Below are positions 54,842-64,000 of a DNA stretch of 64,000 nt, in pieces; the stretch's first letter is position 1, and each line of letters begins with the position of its first letter. Source of the DNA: Metellina segmentata (taxonomy: Eukaryota; Arthropoda; Arachnida; Araneae; Tetragnathidae); NCBI GenBank assembly GCA_947359465.1, contig OX375875.1, positions 14,967,439 to 15,031,438 on the forward strand, read 5' to 3'. The translations under genes and the position numbers were made by a program. The notes below the pieces were generated by a model. The model was not told the origin of the DNA. It was given only the letters and a program-made list of their open reading frames with translations, and made no database searches.

Positions 54842-56708
54842 TTAAAGATGTTCGAATGCAGAGCACGGGATACTGAAAGTACGAATCGTAATGTAGGGTG
54901 ACGAGCGTAATGATAAACATAGTTTGAGCCTCGGTAGCCAATCGGCCCAAGTCGATTCCCACGTAACGTATACTTCTCGGATCTTTAGTAAGCAATTTCG
55001 CCCACGTGAATTGCACTTCTGAGATTTAAAGACCGTAATCTCCCTCACACATTCCACCTAAATATATGACATCATGCTTAAGCAGTCATGGCGTGGTTGC
55101 ATACTTCAATGAATATTGTTGTACTTCTTATTATTGTTGTACTTCTTGCAACACTTTTTACTGAAGGAATCTGCATCAAATTAGTAGTAGATTTTGCAAA
55201 ATTATACATTTTTTTCAAAACTTCGAGTTCATGCATTAAGTGGAGGTAGGTAGAGAACTTAAAAATAAACCGTGGCCACATAAGGTTGTATATCCGCAAG
55301 CGTCTTCTTGAGGATATACTTTTGAAACATTCTGTACCGTTCATTTCGTGTACTAATATTATTCAAATATTAAAAACCACATTTAGAGAGCAGATCCTTT
55401 CCTATGAAAACACCAGTCGCCCACTTTGATAAAGCTTGGTTCTGGAACATTGCTTTTAACAAGGGCTACGGCTAGAAATGATTAGCGTCGTGAAATTCAT
55501 ACTCATTTGGACTTGAAAATACTTAAGTCTTATATATAGTATGTTAGCATTATATAGTTTAATACAATATATTGCTAGCTTATACTATGTAGTATAAAGT
55601 AGCATGATATACATTGCATGCGATGTTACATCATAGATATAGTGTTACTCCAATCAGAAAGCAAGTAACCTTGGGTTAGTCAATTTTAAAATAGAGGTGA
55701 AGCATAGTTAGGAGAACTGTCACATGCAAAGGTGTGACAGGCGATCGTTGATGATGGTTGCCCTCACCATCTCATTTTCAATGCTGTACCCTTGCCCTAA
55801 AAAATAAATTTGAAGTCAGAATCCGCGCTAAAGACTCCTATATTTTAAGCGCTTTATTTACATTGCAACATATCATCCGATTGAAAGTAGAATCGTTCAA
55901 AATCACGTGACTCGGCTGCTTTCTATCGAGAACAGTGGATAGTGGAGTTCGTTTGTCAAATCAATGTAACAAAACATTGATGAACTTTGAGATACATAAA
56001 CATACGCCTCTGTTCAGAGAAAAATCACATTTATCTATATAAATAAAAATTTGTTGGTTGCTCCCATTGAATATGTTTGTTATATTTCAATTTATTTACA
56101 CGTTTGAGGCCATTTTAATACGCATAAAATCAAATGTCTATGGTTTCTGCGTTTAGTGTCTATCTGTCTATATGTGTACGCCCATTTGCATTCTATGCAA
56201 ACACAGAATAACTTAGATCATAAGTAAAGTACATAAAATTTAAAAATAAGTACATCATGATCCTGAGAGAATTACTGTTGCCCTGTATGTACGTATGCAT
56301 GTCATTTTAATAATTAATATACACAGAAATAACTTAATAACTTATTCTTACCATATTAACCTACCAGGTGGTTTCGTCGTCATAGATCGTCAATAAAGAA
56401 GTGACCAATTTTATTAATTACGAGTAGTCATCACGATAAAAGTCGATTTTTTATGATAGTAACACCCAGATCTGGTCAATATGTTTCTAAGTGCATGAAA
56501 ATCTTTACGTTTATGAAGATCTTGATGAATAGATGAAGATTCATGATATGGATCGAATGAGAATTTTTATAATAGCAAGATACTTTGTCGAGTTAACCAG
56601 CAGAAAGGTTATAAACTTAGAAATAACTTAATTGATGTAGTTAGCTTTCATTCATCATTTGCTCAAAATTCTTATTACGCACATAAGTGTAAAGCATACT
56701 TATGGGAA
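54842..56708. other. Gene-free AT-rich stretch
   Basis: No coding signal. TCTATATAAATAAAAATTTG at 56036 resembles a Helitron-type start, without a supporting 3' end. Confidence 0.4.
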
Positions 56709-56710
56709 TA

Positions 56711-57661
56711 CAGGGTGGTCATAAAAAAACTTGGCCGACATATGGACCTCTTGCGGCCATTCCGTTCAACCGATCGAGATGAGATTTCAGATATAGTTAT
56801 TCAGAGGTATGAGCTCGGGATTCTGTGAACGACAACAAAGTGGCACTCACAGTTACGGTTATAGGTAGAGAAACTCGAAATTTTCGAATGGCAACACCCA
56901 CTTTTTTCTGTCTCAAAATGCTCAGCGCATGCGAAAACTCTAAATAGCGTTGGAACGGTACGTGTATCACAAAAAGCGGAAGCGTTATGCACTCACAAAA
57001 AACAGCTCTGCGAACGTGTAACAAAACCACGATCGGGGCACACGAAAGAAATTTGCATATGTTGGAGGCAAGACACCAACCACAGAACGCCTTTCGCCAA
57101 ATATTCAGCCAGATCTTCAGTCGGGAGCTCGTACATGCCAACGAAATGACTCTGTCAGCGAAAGTTAATGGAAAATTGGTAAAATTCTATTATTAAAATG
57201 GGATGAATGCCGTGGAAGGGACCTTGCGTGTTTACCGTCGAAACCATCGCCAGATACGAGGCCCCATGTATCTGCCGAAAAGCGTTCTGTGGTTGGTGTC
57301 TTGCCTCTGTTATATGCAAATTTTCTCCGTGCGCCCAGAACGTGGTTTTGTTGGCCGTTCGCAGAACTGTTTTTTGTGCGTGCATAACGCGTCCGTGTTT
57401 TGTGATACACTTACCGTTTCAACGCTCTTTAGGGTTTTCGCATGCGCTGAGCATTTTGAGACTGGAAAAAGTGGGCGTTGCCATTCGAAAATTTCGAGTT
57501 TCTCTACCTATAACCGTAACCGTGAGTGCCACTTTGTTGTCGTTCACAGAATCCCGAGCTCATACCTCTGAATAACTATATCTGAAATCTCATCTCGATC
57601 GGTTGAACGGAACGGCCGCTAGAGGTCCATATATCGGCCAAGTTTTTTTATGACCACCCTG
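56711..57661. mobile_element. Foldback element with about 390-bp inverted arms
   Basis: Left end CAGGGTGGTCATAAAAAAAC and right end GTTTTTTTATGACCACCCTG are flanked by TA on both sides. The arms (about 56711-57100 and 57270-57661) stay complementary along their length, with a central unpaired region of about 170 bp. Mirror-image open frames on opposite strands are a result of this symmetry and not real genes. Confidence 0.88.
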
Positions 57662-57724
57662 TACTTAAACTGTTATACATTCAATACCGGCTACATGGTC
57701 ACCCTGTTACCCTGTTATAAGATC

Positions 57725-57737
57725 ACCCCCCCCCCTT
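57725..57737. repeat. C homopolymer tract
   Basis: A run of C interrupted by little else, next to the foldback element. The flanking 57664-57924 shows nothing recognisable. Confidence 0.6.
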
Positions 57738-57924
57738 ATATGGTTAATTTTCTAAAGGCCATATCTAACTTAATAGGGAACATGTGTTAAAGCGCACCGC
57801 TTATATAGTCATTTTATTTTCCTGGCTACAGGTTATAGGGTTTTTTAATCTTTTCAATGAGATTATCCGGGTTTTTTGTTTTTTTTTTTGTTGAAAAATA
57901 GTAATTGATGTAACATTTCTTGAG

Positions 57925-58290
57925 GCGGGGATCAACACAGGGAATGGCCAGAAAAAAAGCCCTAGAAAGGTATGAATCTGCCTACGTCTTCAACGTTGAT
58001 GAATGAGGACTTTGTTATCCGATCTTCACACACAGTACTCTTTGTTTCAAAGGTGAAAAATGTGTCGGGAAAAGAAAAGTAAGGAACGCTTAACCGTGTA
58101 TTGCAGTAGGCCTCGGCGTTGAGCTTACCATGGATATGGTTCAAGGGACCAGTCCATACCAGGAGAAACACCCCCAGACCATAATTCCACTCCGCCAAAC
58201 TTTACTGTGGGCACAATGCATTCTGGCTGGAGGCATTCTCCAGACCCTACCATCCGAACGGTAGATTGTGAACCTTGATTCGTCATTGCA
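57925..58290 (-). pseudogene. Tc1-like transposase fragment
   Basis: The minus strand reads, across frameshifts, SRFTIYRSDGRVWRMPPARM, VWRSGIMVWGCFSWYGL and, in the other frame, GPLNHIHGKLNAEAYCN. This is the middle of a Tc1 transposase between the first and second catalytic Asp. The ends of the element were not found. Confidence 0.8.
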
Positions 58291-59512
58291 GTGAGAACCC
58301 GTTTAATATAATTAATTTTAAAAATGTTCTTAAAAGTTTCATTATTTGTTTACGAGCACTATATTCTGATAGGTGAATATAATCCTGCCATAATTAAATA
58401 GTGTAGTATTGTTCCGCATATATTGTCTGATTTTTCTGGACCTCTGAGTTGATCATATAACCGAAACTGACTGTATGAATGGGCTAAAAATCTAGCAAAT
58501 GTGCGAAGTGCAGAATGCATAACACTGCACAGTTTTAAAAGTAAACAGGCAAGGTGAGAATTAAAAGTTTATTAAAATGTAAACTTTACAGTAAAACAGG
58601 AACTTATAAAAGAACATACAAATATCCAATATTTGAATCCGAGAAATTAGCATGTAAACTAACTGCGCTTGGCTCTGACCAATCAAATTAAATGGGCGTT
58701 TCATATGCAAATAAGGCCAGATTTGCATATGAAATATTTGCTACATTTACACAATTGAAAGAACTGGAGAATATACAACATAACTATTATCAACAAACGT
58801 AGTTAGTAGAAATACTTTTTCATCTGAGTAAGTATATTTGAATATATTTTAAGCCTACCTTAACTTCTGTACAATGTCCATATGAAAAATATGTAAATAT
58901 GAATTATACATTCTTCAAATTTTGCAAACTTCATAACTGTGTAAATATTCGTTTTAAGATCTCTTGTTGAATCAGCAGGGATGTACTAGTTCTCAGTTCT
59001 GCATGATTTGTTGCGGTACAAGCGGTGGTAGATTACCCAGTCTAACTTCATTTTAAATGCATTGAAATTCTCGTACAAAATGGTAAAATAGATGAAGCGT
59101 AAATTGTTGAAAACCTAATGTGCACGGTTGCGCGGATTTCATTCTCAATTTAAATTAGTTTGTACAATGGATTGCGCTGAGTTCATAAATCGATAGGAGA
59201 GAATGTTTAAAGATGGAATAAAATACGACATTTTAGGGGAAATTTAATTTGTAAGCCATACAAAACATGTGGTTTAAGCAAAAGGCTATGGAGTTAAAGT
59301 TTAGATCAGGCAGTTAATTTCTTTGCTTTTGAACTGTTATTCGTAATTATAAAATAAATAATTGGCATGTACATTTTCCCCTCGTGGTACCTCATTAGCA
59401 AAATTCCCCAGATCTTGATGAACAGAATATCACTTCCTAAGAAAAAACTGATTTTGATCTCGTCATCCTCAAAAAACGTAAATATTTTCATCATTCCTCA
59501 TTGAGTGAGCAA
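58291..59512. other. Gene-free AT-rich stretch
   Basis: No gene recognised. Degenerate GATGA...CTCGTCATC motifs near 59415-59470 lead into the array that follows. Confidence 0.45.
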
Positions 59513-59942
59513 TCTTGATGACGAGATATGTAGTCATTAGCCAAATTGTTCACATCTTGATGACGAGATATGTCGTCATTAGCCAGATTGTTCACATCTT
59601 GATGACGAGATATGTCGTCATTAGCCAAATTTTTCACACCTTGATGACGAGATATGTCGTCATCAGCCAAATTGTTCACATCTTGATGACGAGATATGTC
59701 GTCATCAGCCAAATTGTTCACTTCTTGATGACGAGATATGTCGTTATCAGCCAAATTGTTAACATCTTGATGACGAGATATGTCGTAATTAGCCAAATTG
59801 TTCACACCTTGATGACGAGATATGTCGTCATTAGCCAAATTATTGACACCTTGATTACGAAATATGTCGTCATTAGCCAAATTGTTCACACCTTGATGAC
59901 GAGATATGTCGTCATTAGCCAAATCTTGATGACGAGATATAT
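59513..59942. repeat. 42-bp tandem array, about ten copies, with an internal dyad
   Basis: The unit starts CTTGATGACGAGATATGTCGTCAT, followed by (T/C)AGCCAAATTGTTCACAT. The core ATGACGAGATATGTCGTCAT is an inverted repeat around a short centre. Because 42 is a multiple of three and no unit adds a stop, the array is open on both strands (14-residue repeats MTRYVVISQIVHIL and DDISRHQDVNNLAN). I read this as a property of the unit and not as evidence of a protein. Confidence 0.93.
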
Positions 59943-60049
59943 CTTCAAAACTACTTGGAGTGTTGAGTGAAGTACTCTTTTGGATAGAGGTATTTAGATA
60001 TTTAACCACCCAAGACTTTTTAGGAGCCTATGATCATATGATCAAAACT

Positions 60050-60330
60050 AGTGGTGACATGACTCTTACACTACATTTGTCTGCAAGGTGGAAACGAGCT
60101 TCCATCATCTCATTGATTCACGTGACAAAGTAGTAAACTTTGTGGTTTCCATCATTTTTGTCGCAACACTATGGAAATGCACATTTACACACTTACCCTA
60201 TCATAAAATGTTTTATCGCCAAACAAGGCGATAAGTTGCCGAATCGGCCAATCTAGTTAATTTTTTATAGACCAGTCACGTGACTACCAGTCGGTATTCC
60301 GGTCACTCTTTGAAGCTCCTTTCAACGGCA
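60050..60330 (+). repeat. Dispersed repeat Y, copy 2
   Basis: CATTTTTGTCGCAACACTATGG ... AATCGGCCAATC ... CAGTCACGTGACTACCAGTC, matching 37690-37990. Confidence 0.6.
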
Positions 60331-60346
60331 ATGCTAAGTCTATTTA

Positions 60347-60428
60347 CACTACCCTACAATAATGAACCGGACAGTAAGAAGTGATGGTATAAGGAAAAGA
60401 ATACATGCTTTAATAGGGGGATGATCCT
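60347..60428 (-). mobile_element. End of a Tc1-like element (same family as 2149-2706)
   Basis: CACTACCCTACAATAATGAA ... GATGGTATAAGG ... TTTAATAGGGGGAT closely follows the left end of the copy at 2149. It is preceded by TA. The rest of the element is missing. Confidence 0.8.
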
Positions 60429-60454
60429 GAACTGAATAGAAAGGAAATTAATTA

Positions 60455-61474
60455 TATTAAAGTACATAAAGTATTACACTTACATTAAAATACATAAAGA
60501 ATTACACTTACATTAAAATACATAAAGTATTACACTGACATTAAAATACATAAAGTATTCCACTGACATTAAAATACATAAAGTATTCCACTTACATTAA
60601 CATACATAAAGTATTACACTTACATTAAAATACATAAAGTATTACACTGACATTAAAATACATAAAGTATTACACTTACATTAAAATACATAAAGTATTC
60701 CACTGACATTAAAATACATAAAGTATTCCACTTACATTAACATACATAAAGTATTACACTTACATTAAAATACATAAAGAATTACACTTACATTAAAATA
60801 CATAAAGTATTACACTGACATTAAAATACATAAAGAATTACACTTACATTAAAATACATAAAGTATTACACTGACATTAAAATACATAAAGTATTCCACT
60901 GACATTAAAATACATAAAGTATTCCACTTACATTAACATACATAAAGTATTACACTTACATTAAAATACATAAAGAATTACACTTACATTAAAATACATA
61001 AAGTATTACACTGACATTAAAATACATAAAGTATTACACTGACATTAAAATACATAAAGAATTACACTTACATTAAAATACATAAAGTATTACACTGACA
61101 TTAAAATACATAAAGTATTCCACTTACATTAACATACATAAAGTATTACACTTACATTAAAATACATAAAGAATTACACTTACATTAAAATACATAAAGT
61201 ATTACACTGACATTAAAATACATAAAGTATTCCACTGACATTAAAATACATAAAGTATTCCACTTACATTAACATACATAAAGTATTACACTTACATTAA
61301 AATACATAAAGTATTACACTGACATTAAAATACATAAAGTATTACACTTACATTAAAATACATAAAGTATTACACTGACATTAATATACATAACGTATTA
61401 CAAATACATTAAAATACATAAAGTATTACATTTACATTAAAATACATGAAGTATTACACTTACATTGCAATACA
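60455..61474. repeat. 28-bp satellite array with a 140-bp higher-order period
   Basis: About 36 units of CATTAAAATACATAAAGTAT followed by TACACTTA. Four variable positions (AA/CA, GT/GA, TA/TC, TT/TG) define unit types that recur in the order aaat, atag, atcg, atct, ctat, that is, five units or 140 bp, repeated several times with partial blocks. Confidence 0.93.
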
Positions 61475-62154
61475 TACTTCGTTCATTGCACACATATTCA
61501 CAAATACTTTGTGCACATGACTATTAGCATAACTATAGGAATTTTATAGTGCAAAAATAAAAGATAAATTACATAACTGACTTTATTTAGAGATGCTGCA
61601 ATTCATATTTGTTTTGATGACGCAATATATGTCTGTCTAAGTTCGTTTGTAACGTTTCAGTTGTAAGCCACAGATCCATGTATTTGTTTACTTTTAGATA
61701 CAATTTTTGCGCAAAAGTCTGAAGTATTGAGTTATGGGATTTAATTAAGGGTGCAGCCAGTTCTTGGAAAGTGAGGGAGGCTTGGAATCAGCAAATTGTT
61801 TTATCTCATTTTATAAAAAAATTACATTGTTCTTGATTGTTTATATTTGCTGTTTTCTTCAAACAAATTGTCTGGAGCGATATTATTATGTATGCTTTCT
61901 TAAAAGAGAGATGGACGTACAGTGAAAAAATTAAATTCTGAAATGCAAATAATGTCGTTGCTCAAATTGTAAAGACCAAATAAGTCAAGAGAGGTTGTAT
62001 GAAGTTTTATTCAATAAATTCGTATACTCTCTGTCTACCACAAGACCTTCCTTAACCACAAAATCCACTCCTATAAGTTGTCATGGAAACCGACCTTACC
62101 CCATTTTCCATAAGCATATGCGGTCTATTGGCCAATTTCTACGCATTGATTGGT
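61475..62154. other. No recognisable feature
   Basis: AT-rich intronic sequence. Confidence 0.4.
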
Positions 62155-62159
62155 ATTTT

Positions 62160-62330
62160 TTAGTTACCGTACTAGAGCAACATAACGGGTTTTTGCGGAC
62201 GATCCGAGATCAATCTCAAAGGGAGGACAACACGTAATTTTGAACCTCGGACAGATGACGAGGAAACACCTCAGGCCAAGGACTGGGATCGATCCCGAAG
62301 GGAAAGATCTGCAGACAATACCTCATATTT
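62160..62330 (-). mobile_element. Rearranged SINE fragment, reverse orientation
   Basis: TTACCGTACTAGAGCAACAT, CGATCCGAGATCAATC, AACACGTAATTTTGAACCTC and CAGATGACGAGGAAACACCT, then a second partial copy of the GGGATCGATCCCGAAGGGAA block. Head absent. Confidence 0.65.
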
Positions 62331-62385
62331 TTTAGCAACTCGAGTTTCTATCCCTTTCTTCAATCTTCTATCCCATGGCAATCTA

Positions 62386-62690
62386 TCTATATAAAAAAAA
62401 GGATATGTGTGTATATTCTCTACACAAGTATACGCCGTTTGACCAATCACACCAAATTTGGTACTTATATTTTAGAACACTTCGGAAAACATAGGCAATT
62501 TATTTCCTGTCTTCAGATCGATTAGTAGCCATGAAAATTGGCACACAGGTAGTCCTAAAAGTGCCCCTCGAAGACACAATTTTTTCTGCAATAAATGGTC
62601 ATGGATTAAGAAACATGTTCTTCGGGGTTTGTGTATGTTTTCCATAAAGGTTGCTTAAAGAAATGTATTCAAGTTTGTCCTATTTGCGCA
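62386..62690 (+). mobile_element. Helitron-like 5' part
   Basis: TCTATCTATATAAAAAAAAGG followed by GTATACGCCGTTTGACCAAT, CACACCAAATTTGGTAC and GGCACACAGGTAGTCC. This matches the style of Helitron 5' regions, and the GGCACACAGGTAG block is shared with 5763-6399. No 3' end was found before the next element. Confidence 0.4.
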
Positions 62691-62751
62691 CTCAATGCAA
62701 CATTGAAAACATATAGCATTATGATTTACGTTATGCCGAGAGCTATACTAA

Positions 62752-63518
62752 AGCTTCGGTTTCCTAAGATAGCGTAGCCGTGATCTAGCGGCCGTGATGT
62801 AGCGGCGTGTGACGTCACTAAAACGTTGTTTATTCTAACAGATGGTGTTGGTTTGCTTGAGAGCGTTGTTTGTGAGCGCAACGAAAATTATCGGAGCCGC
62901 CATTTCCATGACTATCGTCAATAGCGGTCTCAAACAGTTGGGGAACGTTTTTTCGCTTGTAGTGGCAGGATTCTATTTCCTGCTCCAAACGATTCGAGCG
63001 AAGGGGAACAAAACAAGCAAGCATTTTTGACTACCATTGATTAGTTCGTTTTTGTAAAATCGAGATCGTTAAACACAGAATAAAAATTTCAACGGATTTG
63101 AAATCTGCGGAAAATTTGTCACCAGATCGATATTTAAATGTGATTTTCTTTAAATAAATAATTATTTTTTTGTAAAAAATAAATAATCAAATGGTAAATA
63201 ATTGAATAATAAAACTGTTTTTGCTATCAATCTGGAGTAGAATTCTACGCTGATTTGAAATCTGTTGAAATTTTCTCTCTATCTTCAACGATCCCGAAGT
63301 TATAAACTTTGAACTAGATAATAAAAAACCACTTTGTTTTGTTTCTCGAATAAAATAAACCACGACAGCTGTCTGTGTTGCCAATTCTCCAACGTATTCT
63401 GCCCGTCTAAGTTGACACGTCTGGACTCTTGTTTAGACGACCGTCTAGTTATGCTCGCGGCATCATGGCGTAACACGGCTGTTAGATAACGGCTCCACTT
63501 TCTTAGGAAACCGAAGCT
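62752..63518 (-). mobile_element. PIF/Harbinger-like MITE, copy B
   Basis: Opposite orientation to copy A at 27738. Ends AGCTTCGGTTTCCTAAGATA and TTTCTTAGGAAACCGAAGCT, flanked by TAA on both sides (62749-62751 and 63519-63521). The interior matches copy A closely throughout. It lies about 190 bp upstream of the Ig exon. Confidence 0.88.
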
Positions 63519-63707
63519 TAAGCTATTTTCTGGTAACATTCACCCACTTCAAATTAACGTATTTTCCAATGTCACCCCTAACTTAAGAAATAGACCTGCC
63601 ATGCCCCTTTCCATACATAATGGAGATATCACTTCTCTTGGAAGATAAATTGCATATCCTGTGAAATTCAGTTATTGCCAATACATTGTCCTTTTTTTTG
63701 TTTGCAG

Positions 63708-63853
63708 AGTCCACGTGGAAGCAGCTCCCGAAAACCCTTACGGGCTGGAACTCGTGTTCGAAGATGTGAAGTATGAGGACAGAGGGACGTACGTGTGCTC
63801 CGCTATCATAGACGGACGAGAAGCGAAAACACACTTCATGCTCACAGTCTACC
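63708..63853 (+). CDS. Exon: second half of the same immunoglobulin domain
   Basis: Follows a strong acceptor (CTTTTTTTTGTTTGCAG). Joined to the phase-2 end of the exon at 11779-11941, its first base completes an arginine codon and 48 codons then read through to a phase-1 end at TAC C before GTACGT. The translation carries LELVFEDV and the hallmark EDRGTYVC motif, so the second Ig cysteine lies about 57 residues after the first, as expected for an I-set or V-like domain. It closes with a KTHFMLTVY strand. The two exons form a 1-1 symmetrical module, typical of extracellular Ig domains. Two further GT donors overlap in the GTACGTACGTG run (63858 and 63862); 63854 is preferred because it gives the symmetrical phase. 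Family: NCAM/fasciclin-2-like, by resemblance only. Confidence 0.88.
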
Positions 63854-64000
63854 GTACGTACGTGTTTTTTTAAGTTTGACACTGTTGTTGAAAGCATCAT
63901 CAAGGGACTTAAAGATCGAAACGTTATATCCTCAGCCATATTTTATCTTATGTTATTACACGTCCATGACCCATTTTTTAAATGCGGTATCGAAACATTT
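63854..64000 (+). other. Start of the next intron
   Basis: Begins with a GTACGTACGT run that offers three overlapping donors. The rest is AT-rich and has no recognisable feature up to the window end. Confidence 0.6.

Larger units (their letters stand above)
11942..63707 (+). other. Giant intron (about 51.8 kb) interrupting the Ig domain
   Basis: Bounded by GTGAGA at 11942 and TTTGCAG ending at 63707. The flanking exons match in phase and complete one Ig fold, so this is inferred to be a single intron. It holds almost every mobile element listed here. I saw no convincing additional exon of the host gene inside it. Confidence 0.75.

Noticed and set aside
56797..57575. Two mirror-image open frames (114 and 122 codons) as a duplicated gene
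   Set aside because: They are the same sequence read from the two arms of an inverted-repeat element; no coding signal beyond that.
59513..59942. Long open frames on both strands (151 and 172 codons) as repeat-containing proteins; also a CRISPR-like array
   Set aside because: The frames follow automatically from a 42-bp unit without stops. There are no unique spacers, and the setting is eukaryotic.
60455..61474. 28-bp repeats resembling CRISPR repeats
   Set aside because: The units are directly contiguous with no spacers, so this is a satellite.

Overview
The window looks like AT-rich nuclear DNA from an arthropod, most likely an arachnid. It has split genes, a tRNA-derived SINE family, and many Tc1/mariner, pogo, hAT, BEL and I-type elements. 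The arachnid (possibly orb-weaver spider) placement is an impression from the style of the repeats, not a proven identity.

The only host gene I can support is on the + strand. Two exons (11779-11941 and 63708-63853) encode the two halves of one immunoglobulin domain with the conserved Cys, Trp and Asp-x-Gly-x-Tyr-x-Cys positions. The exon phases fit (phase 1 in, phase 2 at the junction, phase 1 out). The domain resembles the first Ig domain of the NCAM/fasciclin-2 cell-adhesion family. The DNA between the exons is therefore one intron of about 51.8 kb, and nearly the whole window is intron.

The first 11.7 kb holds a 1-kb minisatellite, a deleted Tc1 copy, a Helitron-like element, an AT-rich inverted-repeat element and a miniature LTR element (TRIM) with 132-bp LTRs and a 5-bp target duplication. 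Inside the intron I find: two hAT elements nested in each other (15.2-16.9 kb); a Tc1 copy (19.9-21.1 kb); a stack of nested insertions (25.7-33.0 kb) in which a SINE holds a hAT and a BEL element, and the BEL holds a Harbinger-like MITE and a 5'-truncated I-type LINE with an intact RT-RNase H frame; SINE-in-SINE insertions (33.7-36.7 kb); pogo and Tc1 elements placed back to back (38.0-39.9 kb); a 2.6-kb transposon with roughly 350-bp inverted ends and an unfamiliar protein (42.2-44.8 kb); a TIR element (46.3-46.9 kb); a second pogo-like element (49.4-51.0 kb); a hAT copy holding a Tc1 end (51.3-52.4 kb); a foldback element (56.7-57.7 kb); a 42-bp array (59.5 kb); a 28-bp array with a 140-bp higher-order period (60.5-61.5 kb); and a second copy of the Harbinger-like MITE (62.8-63.5 kb).

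Most element borders were fixed by eye from target-site duplications and terminal inverted repeats. Identities are visual estimates. No genuine tRNA, rRNA, CRISPR array or bacterial-type operon is present.
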